A stretch of 64,000 nt of DNA from the NCBI GenBank assembly GCA_016648135.1, contig JADDOH010000178.1, forward strand, positions 614,512-678,511, written 5' to 3'. The notes beneath the pieces were generated by a model. It was given only the letters and a program-made list of their open reading frames with translations, was not told where the DNA came from and did no database searches. Shown piece after piece: positions 22,294 to 33,280 of this stretch (the first letter of the stretch is position 1; every line of letters begins with the position of its first letter). The DNA comes from Agrypnia vestita (lineage: Eukaryota; Arthropoda; Insecta; Trichoptera; Phryganeidae). Position numbers and translations under genes: made by a program.

Positions 22294-22905
22294 AATGTGT
22301 ATGGCGTGGAGACGATGAACCCTTACAAAGAAAAGTGTTGAAAAGCTCAAATGCACGCAACGATCTATGCAGAGATCCATGCTTGGCGTAAGAATAAGAG
22401 ATATAATAAGAAATAATGAAATTAGGCGCAGAACTTGTAGCTTGTTGGTCTTGTGGTTAGGACACTCGCCTCGTGATCCAAAGGTCGCGGGTTCGAATCT
22501 CAGCCCAGACAAGCAAGTTAGTCCTATTTTCATAGCACAAGCGTTTAGCTTAGTTTAAAAATAGTAAGAATATTGATGTGACACGTATTCCGTGTTCGCA
22601 TCTCTATTTAAAAAAAAAAAAAAAAAATAGAAAAATTGAGTAATGGAAAGTAGCGAAGCTAAAATGGCAATAGGCAGGGTATATTGCAAAGCAGGATGCC
22701 ACGATATGGACTCCCAGAGTTCTGAAATGGAGACCTTGGGAGAATAAAAGAGGTGTTGGATGACCTCAAAAGAGATGGACCGACGATAAAGCCGGTGTGG
22801 GAGGGAGAAATGGCTACAAGAAGCAAACAACAGTAAAGGATAGAGGGGTATGAGAGAGGCCTATATCCAGCAGTGGAGAGATGAAGGCTGAAGAAGAAGT
22901 GATAC
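22294..22905 (+). pseudogene. LINE C-terminus, decayed and split by a SINE
   Basis: Part one (22294-22437) contains YGVETM, then QRSMQRSMLGVRIRDIIRNN and EIRRRT. Part two (22628-22905) contains KLKWQ, AGYIAKQDAT, WTPRVLKWRPWENKRGVG and PQKRWTDD. Together these follow the usual order of insect LINE C-termini: Y-G-x-E-T, then (R/E)RSMLGxxxRDxIRNxEIRRRT, KWQWAGHxAR, and KRGVGRPxxRWxDD. Stops and frameshifts are present. The SINE at 22438-22627 sits between EIRRRT and KLKWQ. The minus-strand frames at 22555-22922 are shadows. Confidence 0.8.
22438..22627 (+). mobile_element. tRNA-derived SINE, family 1, full copy
   Basis: The 190-bp element has a tRNA-like head (TAGCTTGTTGGTCTTGTGGT with A-box TGGTTAGGACA, then CGGGTTCGAATCTC with B-box GGTTCGAATCT). 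A body follows with AGTCCTATTTTCATAGCACA, ATAGTAAGAATATTGATGTG and TTCGCATCTCTATTT, and a poly(A) of about 17. It would be transcribed by RNA polymerase III and moved by a LINE. Other copies lie at 36950, 37092, 43467, 54869 and 59594. No clean target duplication could be read. Confidence 0.88.
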
Positions 22906-23356
22906 GAAAAACGTGCCTTCATAATTTTAAACTGGGGATTGGCTATACGAAGTGCTTATTAAAAATTAATCATCCCATTATAATGGCGCTCGTAATAATA
23001 TATACTGAATGCATTAACAGGTATTATGCAGCTCATAATTGTTCGTCAATTTAAAATTGGACTGCAACCTTCTGTCCGTAATTTAAAACACAATTATCGA
23101 GGGAAACATTCCCAAAAATGTGGGATAATTCAATTTGCTCGGAATTTTCCCGGAGGCGTCCGTGATTCACGCTAGCAGGCACGATAGCCCTGGGATATAT
23201 AACAACACGATTTGCCACCTAAGATTATCCATCGAAACTTTTTTAAATCCACCGTTTCGTCTGCTTTATAAAAATTAAAACTGTATTTGAATCCCGGACA
23301 ATATTTTTGATTTTAACTGATGCATGGATTAATTATTATTGCAAATTATTGTAATG
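22906..23356. other. No feature recognised
   Basis: Balanced to AT-rich sequence (23090-23230 somewhat GC-richer) without an assignable frame. Confidence 0.3.
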
Positions 23357-23497
23357 AGGCCCAAATACACAGACAATACTTAGATGATTGAAAGGTTAAG
23401 GTACGCTTTAAAAGTGTTATTTTGTTCTGCAAATTTCGATTTTAAAGAGCACCTTCTTAACCTTTAAATCACCAAATATTGTCTCTGTATTTGGGCC
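23357..23497. mobile_element. Small foldback MITE (about 140 bp)
   Basis: Left end AGGCCCAAATACACAGACAA, with TTGAAAGGTTAAGG further in. The right end is the inverse: CTTAACCTTTAAATCACC, then TTGTCTCTGTATTTGGGCC. Arms are about 50 bp with a central spacer of about 40 bp. Confidence 0.8.
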
Positions 23498-23973
23498 AAA
23501 GACAGCTCAAAACAAATATTATTACGATCATCCATGATAACTTACCTGTTTGCATGTATTTAGTAGATTTTGCTCAGATGTGAGTGGATAATGGGTGATA
23601 ATGGAAAATCAGAGAGACTGGAGATGGGATGGATAAATATAGTTTTGCACCATAAACTTGGTGCAATATCACTTTGAATATCATTTCTTATGAATTTTAT
23701 AGAAAAACCAATATAAAAAAAGATATGCAAATTTTATTGAATAAAACTATACATATTTCAATAATGTTTTAAAACGAAGATTTTTTATAAATAAGTAATG
23801 AATAACCTTTCAGAACTGCATTTGGATCAAATTTTTATATAACGTAATAAATTTTTATTTTTAATAATTCTTTAATGACAATATTTTTGATCAATGTGCG
23901 AGTGTTAAGTGATAAGTGTTCTCGAAAAATGCACCTTGATAGAATATTATTATATAGACAATTTAATATATTT
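23498..23973. other. AT-rich, no feature recognised
   Basis: No gene or repeat assigned. Confidence 0.3.
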
Positions 23974-24040
23974 GCGGCTGTGAAAACAGTGCCATCTAGC
24001 GTAGCACAGCGTTAGTGACAGACATTGTTACGAAAATAAT
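23974..24040 (+). repeat. Short repeat family P, copy 1
   Basis: GCGGCTGTGAAAACAGTGCC, then ATCTAGCGTAGCACAGCGTT. The consensus from four copies in the window contains the stem-loop CGCTGTGAGAACAGCG followed by CTATCTAGAGTAGCG. Confidence 0.6.
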
Positions 24041-24143
24041 TATATATTTTTATAATGATTTATTATAAACAATTGTTACATAAATGAGTCACTAATATCA
24101 AGTTTTTGTAGCTTATGGGACGGATAATCGGTTGTATTTTCAA

Positions 24144-24386
24144 ATAAGCAATATCTCTATTTCTATATCTTGACAATTTTGAAGTTTTAAGTTTGACAGG
24201 TTTCACATTAATAATTCAATTAATTAGGAAGCTCCTTATTCATAATTGTGAATGACTTAACTTTTGTTTACTTTTTAGAGCTTTCTGCTTGAATTCATTA
24301 ATCTGTCAAACTTAAAACGTCAAAATTGGCGGCATTACAATGTTATACAATAACTGTCAAAATACAGAAATGGCAATATTGCTTAT
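24144..24386. mobile_element. Palindromic MITE, family D, copy 2, uninterrupted
   Basis: Starts ATAAGCAATATCTCTATTTC and ends GGCAATATTGCTTAT. Inner arms mirror around TTTAGAGCTTTCTGCTTGAA. It serves as the empty-site counterpart of the copy at 15413 that carries a LINE insertion. Confidence 0.8.
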
Positions 24387-24792
24387 TTCAGAGTACGGCT
24401 GAATGTTACGTAGATAATTTTGTATTTGAATAAAATATTATTTAAATTTTTAAAAAAATATTTTGTTCGCTATTTTGTAAATTCTATAAGCAATCAAGCA
24501 CAAAGTAGAACGAATCTATCGTCGTACACGATTGGCCTTATTTCGGTTTTGTAAATTTCACATCGATTTGATGGCATAGTGAATAAAATTATTTATGAAT
24601 ATATTTATTCCGAAACGGGTGACTTGAGGTATCAGAACACGTAGAAGTGTGTCTTGTAGGAGGGTGTCCATAGCCTCCGACGTCCGTGCAGTGCTCAAGT
24701 TAAGAGAAATGCATAAAACATTTGGGGTCATGCCACTTTTGGATGGGTACGCTCTATGTAGGTACCTACTCTATTCATTCGCAGATGTACAG
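24387..24792. other. No feature recognised
   Basis: Includes a GC-richer stretch at 24610-24700 that I could not assign. Confidence 0.3.
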
Positions 24793-25195
24793 CATAGTAG
24801 GTAAGAAGATTTGGATATTATAACATTTGAGTTCGGGGGATTTCAGCATATAACGAGTAATACAGAAAAAAAAATATGCAAGTAAAACGTTAAAATATAA
24901 GGTATCGGGTAATATTGTTAAACAGTGGCCCAAATAAAATATATAAAATTCAGATTTATTAATATAAAGTAAATTATATGATTATTTATAGAGCTTCAAG
25001 GCGTCTGGCGGAAGAAATGACTGGCAATGATTAATATGAGTGTATAGTACCTACTGTCCCGTTAGACATTTAAAAAATCAGGTTTGTTATTTTTACGTTT
25101 AACGAAATCATTTTTTTATACCTGTATTATCTGTTATCTGTCGAAATCTCCCGAACTCAAATGTCATAATATCCAAACCTTCTTACCTACTATAG
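24793..25195. mobile_element. Foldback element, family F, complete copy
   Basis: Left arm ATAGTAGGTAAGAAGATTTG, then ACATTTGAGTTCGGGGGATT. The right arm is the inverse: AATCTCCCGAACTCAAATGT, then CAAACCTTCTTACCTACTAT. Arms of about 75 bp, total 403 bp. Confidence 0.82.
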
Positions 25196-25715
25196 TGTAT
25201 ATTAGAGAAAATATTCTAGATTTGATACTATAAAGTAAGTCTGCCGGTCGCTAGCTCTTAGTCTATGATATACAGAATAATTTAACCTTTTTAATTTTTT
25301 CTAAATTTTAACTCAATAATCCTGAGGTCCATATAAAAAATTCAAAAACGTTTCTAGAAATCTATAAACTTCTAGGTAACTATTTTTAACCCCCCATTTT
25401 GCACTTATCTCGCCATCCCCCTGATATGCTTTAGAACTGAAAAGAAAAAAAAGCGGTATGACCATAGCATAAGAAGAAAACATGAAATAAGATTACCTTT
25501 TAGAAAGAAAACATGATCGCAAAATTCAGTCATGTATGGTGGAAAGAAATTATATACTTAACTACCGGGTGACATTAGGTATGAAAAAATATAAAACAGT
25601 TTAAGAGGATGTTAAAGAATATGTGACTTACATTTGAATTATTTTTGAATTTGAATGCAATTGATATTACCTACCTATATTACACTGGAGTATACTTGCT
25701 TGGAATATATTACTT
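25196..25715. other. No feature recognised
   Basis: AT-rich sequence without assignable content. Confidence 0.3.
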
Positions 25716-25966
25716 GGAAATAAATGTTTTTTAAGTTCTACCTTTTTAATTTTCTGAGACGCGTTTCGCCTTGTGAGGGCATTATCAAACTAAATATTTA
25801 CATTAAATACAAAAAACTTATTTAATTCTTAAAATTATATAGCATCTCTTTTAAATACTTTTCATATAAAATTCAAGTGGTTGAATTTAAAATATTTAGA
25901 TTGATAATACCCTCATTCTCAGAAAATTTAAAAGGTAGAACTTAAAAAACAATTGCTTTTATTTCC
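25716..25966. mobile_element. Foldback element with retroelement-like 3' motif
   Basis: GGAAATAAATGTTTTTTAAG and GTTCTACCTTTTTAATTTTC at the left are inverted at the right as AAAATTTAAAAGGTAGAACT and AATTGCTTTTATTTCC. The minus strand of the left arm reads TTGATAATGCCCTCACAAGG then CGAAACGCGTCTCAG, resembling the TGATGA-stem-GAAAC ends found elsewhere in the window. Confidence 0.7.
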
Positions 25967-27439
25967 ATAAGTGTGATTATGGAGTTCTACTAACTTACCT
26001 CTGAAACCAATGATATAATAAAATGTCTGAAACAATAATACCTATATTATCTACTTAAAGAATAAATAAAAAGTAAAAGAAAAACGTCTCTAGAAAGCCC
26101 TACACTGTGTCTTAAGAACGTTTCATATCTAATTCGTAAAAGGAAAATTATTTAACTGATTCAAATGAATGCATAACTAAAACAATTGTTAACTTTTAAA
26201 TACCTACATTAGTCTACATATCCAAATAAATTTAAAAAAATTCTTGCCATGGTGAAGAAGGAACTATTAAAATTAAGCAATTTACACACGATAAATTTAT
26301 TTCAAATATAATATATAAAAATGCAATAAAACACGTTGCGGAGAGATTTTTAAATAAGGTGTTTCCTTTTTATTTACCATCCGGTTCTTTATGAGTTTCA
26401 AAATAACCGTCTTCTTTTAAAAACTATTCTTCCCATTTTAGTACCTATACAATACCAGCCCCCATGGTTAATATTGTATTCCACCCTAACAGAACCTGTG
26501 GATAAAGCTCTGGCAAATATAAAAAAAACGTTGGAGATGCATGTCTACCGTGACAGCGAGAGACAACAAATGACTCGATCGTGCAGGTACAACGTATTAA
26601 CAACAAACTCTCAATTAAGGCATTACAATTAGGTTAACTTTACAGTATACTTCAAATTCAAGTTCAACTAATAATGAGGTATAATATAATAATGAGGTAT
26701 AAGAAGCAAATAAAGCATAATTCTTTGTTTAATAGTCATCACTAACGTTATCGAGACACTGCGCTACTCTAGACAGCGCTGTTCTCACAACCTTAACTGG
26801 CTTCCGAAATATATATAATAAAAGTACGTCTTTTTGACGGGTTAAAGCTAGTTATGTGCTGATTATAAATATGAGTTTCGAATTTAGGGAAAGAAAGACG
26901 TCTAAGAATTTCTAGGTAAACAAACACTATCTAATCCTGTCCGCTGCAAATCTAGTTACATAATAATACATAGCAGATTAAAAAATGTAGGTCATTGTTG
27001 TACAATAAAATCAAAAACAATAAGATTTTTTATTTAAAAAAGTACATTTAAATTAAAATGGTTATAACGATAATTCGATGCCTACTGAAATATAGCCATT
27101 ATTACCAGATATATCTTGTAAATATACCAGGAATAATGCAGATAAGTTAGTATTCTTTGTTGTGTTATTATCATCAGCCACGAAGACTGCTCGGTTTAAG
27201 AGCATACCGATTGAGAAGAAAAAACCGGTAAACCGATTTGTCGAAAACCGGTAATGAAATACCTACCGATTGCTTAAGAGTTATAACCATTTTTTTGAGT
27301 TCTTGCTAGACTAGTTTGGAAAAGCTTATTGTGGTGTAGAAAAAAAGATTCTCCAAAGAAGTCCCACCTGCACTATTTTTTCATCGAAAAATACGTGAAA
27401 TTTTCATATTTATTTGTTTATTCATCAAAATTTATTGTT
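25967..27439. other. No gene recognised; one family P copy
   Basis: Family P copy 2 lies at 26730-26791 on the minus strand (AGCGCTGTCTAGAGTAGCGC). The rest is AT-rich and unassigned. Confidence 0.4.
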
Positions 27440-27640
27440 CCACCTTCAAGTCTCCGTAAGATAATATATTTCACTCGTGTCAGCGCTTTTTGCAATCTTC
27501 GAAGTACTTCTGGAACGCAATTTTCGGTAATGTTTTCAGCTGCTTCAGCGATTCTCACATTATCTTATCGACATATGGCAAAAAGTGTCCTTTAATGTTT
27601 TTTTATCTTACAAATACGGGGGCTCAGGCGTCACAACGGT
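27440..27640 (-). pseudogene. Possible decayed mariner-type transposase C-terminus
   Basis: Across minus-strand frames one can read KDTFCHMSIR, then ENITENCVPEVLRRLQKA, AFQKYFEDCKKR and GGTINFDE. The order (KDTFW, AFQKxFEDWKKRW, then G-x-x-F-D/E) resembles the end of mariner-like transposases. No catalytic Asp block is visible and all frames are broken, so this is tentative. No terminal repeats were found. Confidence 0.35.
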
Positions 27641-27989
27641 GTTATTTTTGGCCAAATTTTTTGAAATCGTTGTTTCATTTTTTCCGTAAGTAAAAAAATT
27701 GCAGAGTACCTACACCAAAACACATGTAGCCTTTCAGACAGCCAACAATAAAGTAGCATCCAAGATCTTTCCGATCTCAAAATACGTCAGGGACAAGTGT
27801 AGGTACCGATAAAAGAAGATAAAAGTGTGACGATTGGATTTACACAGCCCGCGAAATTCGAAAAACTCCGCGTATTTTTTTATCACACCTCGTATATCTT
27901 GATAAATTTGATTGCAGTGCTAATGGTATTAATCTGCGCCCAGATGCACCGCAGTTATCGGTCCAAAATTGATAAACCGTGTGCACGGG
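27641..27989. other. Flank of the CpG island, unassigned
   Basis: GC content rises toward 27990. A 127-codon plus-strand frame (27827-28210) runs into the island but shows no conserved domain. Confidence 0.35.
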
Positions 27990-28620
27990 GCCTAACCGCA
28001 TTCACTCACCTGGTAGCGGTACAGCGACGTACCTCCGCCTCACCTTTGCGCCGCCGCTCCGCGCGCCTCGGCCCGTCGCGCCCGACTGACACTTCGGCGC
28101 GAGTCGGCGAGCGGGATGCACGCGCGCATGCGTTCCGAGACTTCAGAGCCGTTCGCTTTTCGAAAATCCGACCTGCGAGTGCTCCGTTTCGGCGTACTTG
28201 TTTCATTTGACGTTTGACAAATAATCAACCAAAGTGCCGCGTCCGAACAGCCGAGAGCGCAATTCCGGAACAGTGAAGCTTTGACGTTTGGAAAAGTGAG
28301 CGGGAAACGACCCGCCGACCGTTGAATTGCAACGAGTGAGTGTTTGGATGTTTCGTGACTTACGTACAGATTTTGGGACTCGACTGGATTAACATTTTCA
28401 AAAGTGAGTGCGGTAAAAGTTGTGCCGGCGTCATTTCGCTTTTGTGATTTGCATTACGGAGCGAACTTTTTCGTTCCACTTAAAATTGCCCCCATTTTTT
28501 GGCACAACTTTATCGGAAATAGCGCGCGATGTTCCCCCGTGGATTCGCACCGGTTCGCTCGAACCTGTTGTTATAATTGTAATCCTCTCGCCTTGAACCG
28601 TTGTCGCTGAATATTTATAA
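27990..28620. promoter_or_regulatory. CpG-rich island, candidate promoter and first exon
   Basis: This is the strongest GC- and CpG-rich block of the window; for example 28035-28130 is packed with CG. Splice-donor-like sites occur on both strands. Minus: CCAG|GTGAGTGAA with the exon edge at 28010, and AAAG|GTGAGG at 28044. Plus: AAAA|GTGAGC near 28293, ACGA|GTGAGTG near 28336 and AAAA|GTGAGTGCG near 28402. The minus strand also has TCAGTC near 28090, matching the arthropod initiator TCAGT. This fits the 5' UTR exon of a gene with a long first intron, or a bidirectional promoter. The overlapping arginine-rich frames on both strands are expected from CG-rich DNA and are not called as proteins. 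Direction cannot be decided here. Confidence 0.45.
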
Positions 28621-29302
28621 TAAAATCAAGTATTGAGATGCCGGATATGTTTCGTAATAATGAGAATTGCCAGCACAAAATTATTCAAATAGTTCTGTAA
28701 CACTGCTTCTGAAAAAACTTAACACTGCCACAAAAATATACCACAGACAACCAAAATGTATAGACATGAACTAACGTAAATATCTTTAAAAAAATATTTA
28801 AATTTTGGAAAACACAATTGTTATTCTAAAAATACGTTTCGTTTACTAGGGATTTAATTTTTCGAGAATAAATATTTTAGCTGTAGTACATATTATAATA
28901 TGTATGTTTCGTAAACATACGCGAGCCGTGACCCAACCCCCTTTCATAGAGAAGTGGTTAAGTGCATCTCTTTAAATTTTTATTCTCTGTGGAATATATA
29001 AAAAAGGTAGGAGAAAAAACAATAAAATCCTGTACATGTGGGGAGGGATTGTGTGTGCAGACACTATAATTAATAAAGGGAAGCGGTTGATAATATTTTT
29101 GTAGTACATACTTACCTGTTTAGCATTTTATAGAACTTTCGCGTATGTAGGTATGTAGGTACCTACCTACCTTTGAAAATGTTTTTATGGCTATTCAGTA
29201 TCATCTTATACACCGACAAGGTATATATTTAGAATAAATAACATGTAAAGATGAATTTATTTTTTTCGATTAAATATTTTTTTTATTAATTAATAAATTC
29301 TG
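28621..29302. other. No feature recognised
   Basis: AT-rich; only the palindromic GTAGGTACCTAC near 29157-29168 stands out. Confidence 0.35.
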
Positions 29303-29440
29303 GCCCTCGTAGTCCAGTGGGCAGGCATGACACTGACTTCTCACACCTAAGGTTCCGAGTTCGATTCCCAATGAGGTCACAATAAACATCTATGTGATTT
29401 AATGTTTTTCGCTACGGTAATTGGGATTTGTGGTCTGTTC
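29303..29440 (+). mobile_element. tRNA-derived SINE, family 2
   Basis: GCCCTCGTAGTCCAGTGGGC (A-box region), TGACACTGACTTCTCACACC, then TTCCGAGTTCGATTCCCAAT (B-box-like). The body includes ATGTGATTTAATG and GTAATTGGGATTTG. It is homologous to the minus-strand copy at 10222-10374. Confidence 0.75.
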
Positions 29441-30700
29441 AAAAATCATGCGCGGGTGGTATGATACACGTATCTGAGACATGAAACGCGTTTTTTTATG
29501 TTATAATTTTTTTTTCGTATTGAAGCTAGTGATGAAAAATAATGTACGATTAGCTTAAATATTATTTTTATCAAAATAACAAAAGAAGTTATGACAATAA
29601 ATACATAAAAAAATGATCATTAAATCATTTCTTAAATTGACCTTCTTTTAAATGACCGACAAAAGAGATACTAGCTAATCACATGACTGACTGTTGAACA
29701 GAATTTTTAAAAACAATTGAATTATTCATACTTATTATGATTTGACCTTTAATTATGTATATTTTCGCAACAATTGATGTGGTTAACCGCTGAGCAACAT
29801 TCACAATTCTATTACTCAAAGTCATGCTAAAATTTGTCAATATCGTATTATTTTATAACCTCACTTGTGTACGTGTATCGAAGAAATTGTATTTCTAATA
29901 AACATGTCGGTCTTAAAAAAAGCAAACCATTTCAAGGTTTGTCTCGCCCGTCTATCATTTGATCGTCACTTAAGTATTATCTCTATTTAATTTTGATCTT
30001 GAGCACAGATCAATCAATATTAGCACCGCAGATAACCAATCTGGCATGACTGAAATAAGCGGCGCCATTTTGAAAAACATCTATAAAAGAAACAATGCAA
30101 TATTCACGCAATCCTATTGGTGGTAAAAATAGTTAATAATATGCAAAAAAACGCGGCCTTCCGAAAACGAAATTTGAATGACAAAAGTAGCGTGAAAAAC
30201 AGAATCGATCCATTAATAATACACATTCATTAGCCTGAAATTACTTATTCTTTTCTTGTTTCATTAATATCAGCCACTACATATATATTTTAGACATTAA
30301 CAATCGTATTAATTAGATAATAACATAAGCTATTTACATTAGAATAATAATTACAATAGTTCTAATTATTAATAAAAAAAACATTTGTATAAGACTGCAG
30401 TGAAAAAGTATCGTGAAAGGATTGGATCATATCTGAGGACACGTCCATGCGGATACGGTAAGAATATTTTCCTTTTTACTATTTGTACTAAAAAAATTGG
30501 TCCCAACGCATAATGGAAAGGTCCTATCCTATGTATATTAATTGTGTATAATATATAAGTATATTACGAATTGAGCGGTTTATCCATTGATTAGTGGTTA
30601 TAAAATAATTGGCCCCAGTATTATTTTATAACTCTTAAAATAGTGCATATTTATATACTAACATATTATGCCCTAGTAAACTAATAAAGAATAATAATAA
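29441..30700. other. AT-rich stretch, no feature recognised
   Basis: No conserved frame, RNA or repeat copy. Among the least repeat-like parts of the window, consistent with unique intronic or intergenic DNA. Confidence 0.35.
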
Positions 30701-30822
30701 ATAAAGAATATTCTACAACGATATAATATAATTCTATAATATAATACATTTATAAATAAAGAATATTCTACAACGATATAATATAATTCTATAATATAAT
30801 ACATTTATAAACAAAGAATATT
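30701..30822. repeat. 55-bp tandem duplication
   Basis: The unit starting ATAAAGAATATTCTACAACG occurs at 30701 and again at 30756 without differences that I can see, followed by a short partial third unit (AACAAAGAATATTC). Confidence 0.9.
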
Positions 30823-31914
30823 CATCAAAATATATAGATTAAAACTGTGTTATTACTTTACTTCATTATACATAGTACTACTGGAGTTTCGAGAGTGACA
30901 TAACTTCTCATTGACAGGTGAAATATTGAACTAAGTGCATTTAAATTTAAATGTAAAAAACAAGGTTTATATGGAAATAAATAATATTGATTACTGAATG
31001 TTGACGCTGATTCTATCAGTAATATAATATTCATAATTTTTTTATCTATCTACAATTTAAATACCTTATTTTTAAGCTTTATTTTTAACTTAAACATTTT
31101 TTCTTCTATTCTTATTTCCTTTTAAAATTTTTATTGCACTACACATAACTTTTTAAGAACCGGACCTCTTTCTGAACAGGATTCTCATTCTATTTCTTTT
31201 TCTTATTATTATTATGTTCGTTTTCACACATCAATTTTTCTAATAAATTACTGATATGTTTTCAGTTAATTACTCATACTTAAGTGAAGCATTTATGTGC
31301 ACTCAAATTTGAAAAAATCTTTGTTTTGCTTTACGCCGAAGGTCTGGTCCGCGACCCGACATATAAGCGAGGTGCTTAGGTACTACTCTTGTATACATCG
31401 ACAATTTTTTCATGTGTTTTTGTAATATGTATTCGTGAGAGATTTTTTCAAAAATATTATAGGTACCTACATGTCTTTCTGTGAACAGTTAAAAAAAATA
31501 TTAGCCCTCTCTGGCGCTTGAAAAAATCTCGATACCAAATGGACTGTTTAAGAATCTATTTAACTCGTAACGCTTTGGCCACTGGTTAAGCTTCGATTTT
31601 ATTGTTATTTTTGATAAACTGTTATTTAACCGGTTATACAATAACCTTTATTTGAGATTTGTACCTTATTGTATCAATGATTGGTAATACGTTAAAATAA
31701 CGGCTTAGACGATCACTTATTAAGGGATAAACTCATAAATAGCTCAAATGACAATAATAAGTATGATGATAGCAATATATGATAGAATGAAAGAATAAAT
31801 GATTTTAGTGAAGAAAATACTTTGAAAGGATTCTAATAAATGATCCAGTTTTTAATATACACATTGAGATTAATAAGATTTTCAAGAAATAAAAGTATAA
31901 AATTCTGCAATCGG
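30823..31914. other. No feature recognised
   Basis: AT-rich, without repeat or coding assignment. Confidence 0.35.
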
Positions 31915-31970
31915 CCATTTTGATCGAAACACGTCGGTGTTTCGATCGGTGCACCGATCAGATCGAATGA
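31915..31970. other. Stem-loop of GATCGAAACAC
   Basis: GATCGAAACAC and GTGTTTCGATC form a perfect 11-bp stem with a 4-nt loop (GTCG), followed by GGTGCACCGATCAGATCG, itself partly palindromic. Role unknown. Confidence 0.6.
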
Positions 31971-32044
31971 CGTCACGCCTAAGTAATCACCACCGTGTCT
32001 CTTGAACTGCTATGTCATAGATACAATGCAATGTTTACTTAGGC

Positions 32045-32226
32045 TTGACGTCACGTAGACGCATTGACACCTGCAGACTTTTTCGCACGAAATTAAAAAT
32101 AGGCAGATGAAAAAGCAATTATTTGCGTAAAAACTTAGTATATTATTGAAATAATATTATTTTCGGTAATAGTAGACGTGCACTTACATTATAGATTATT
32201 TCAAAATCTGTCATCATGCATATTGA
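32045..32226. repeat. Repeat family I, copy 2
   Basis: Matches 7228-7425: GACGTCACGTAGACG, then TTATTTGCGTAAAAACTTAG and GGTAATAGTAGACGTG. It ends in CTGTCATCATGC, 38 bp before the palindrome at 32264. Confidence 0.75.
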
Positions 32227-32263
32227 AATGAAGAGAGGGTATGCAAAACATGTAATCTACTGA

Positions 32264-32501
32264 AGCCCGGTCGCCTAAAAGAGAGGTTTTCGTACATTGA
32301 CCCTATGCTACGTATCCTTGTCGCATGCGTACAATTATGTTGCTGTCACGCTCGCTCACTTTTTATGACCTTTCTGGCCGACTCGGCCAGAATGGTCCTA
32401 AGTGCCTGTGTGAGCGTGACAGCAACATAATTGTACGCGTGCGACAAGGATACGTAGCGTAGGGTCAACGTGCGAAATTCTCTCTTTTCAGCGACCGGGC
32501 T
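32264..32501. mobile_element. Near-perfect 238-bp palindrome
   Basis: Outer ends are AGCCCGGTCG and CGACCGGGCT. Arms include GCTACGTATCCTTGTCGCAT and its inverse, and ATTATGTTGCTGTCACGCTC with GAGCGTGACAGCAACATAAT. They meet at CTGGCCGACTCGGCCAG (32374-32390). Arms are about 115 bp with few mismatches. Composition is GC-richer than the flanks. No coding. It is best seen as a foldback element or a recent inverted duplication. Confidence 0.92.
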
Positions 32502-33280
32502 TTACAATATTATTATGTTGTGAAAATAATGTTTATCTCAAATGCATGTGCTTATTGGGTGCTTATATTAATTAATCTTTTCTAATATCTTACTTTTCTC
32601 ACGTAGATATAAACATGTTAATTTTTGTGTGTGATATCGACGAATGCGTGAATTAATTATATTAAAACGTTATCTGTCAAGCGAAGCGCTGACGATTTAC
32701 AAAATAAATATTGAAATATCTTTAGATGTATCATTTGATGTAAAAACAACATAAATTGTAATATAAAGCTTAGTGATATGAATATTATTCTTATTGTGCT
32801 AGAATAATAATTCCTTCTCGTGGGTGTTTAATCAGCGTATTTTTAACGGATCGCAGGTTCTAAAAACCAGTTAGAAAGGGAAACAATTCAATCAGAGGTA
32901 TGCTGAAAACCAATTAAAATTATTGAGTAAAGCTCACAATGCCACGAGGATAAGGAAACCAGTAATTCAACCAAGCCGACGTTATCATTTAATGAGAACA
33001 TTATTTTGCCTATTGCTTTCAGACGACTTGATATACATTTGCAATGTTCATTACTTATAATTCTACATATTGTATGTGATTTTTGTTAAACTTATATTTC
33101 ATTGTAAGTTAAATTTGGTGAAAAATATTACACTATGTTACCTGCTCGTTTGTTAAATAATATATGTATATTTTACTACTTAAGTTTTGAGAAAAACAGA
33201 ATATCTCATCGATTGGTGAAGTGTTAAATGCAGAATTTTTCACATTGAATTAAGTTCAAATACAAATATTTAATTTTATA
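32502..33280. other. No feature recognised
   Basis: AT-rich, unassigned. Confidence 0.35.

Noticed and set aside
22438..22520. A functional tRNA gene on the plus strand
   Set aside because: A and B boxes are good, but the sequence continues into a shared body and poly(A), with five other copies in the window.
27827..28210. A 127-codon plus-strand gene
   Set aside because: It runs from AT-rich DNA into the CpG island, low-complexity R/A/T at its end, no domain, and no supporting splice context for a coding exon.
28006..28228. Arginine-rich open frames on both strands of the CpG island as protein-coding genes
   Set aside because: Overlapping long frames on both strands are expected in CG-rich DNA, and neither shows a domain or conserved motif. 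A 5' UTR or promoter is the simpler reading.
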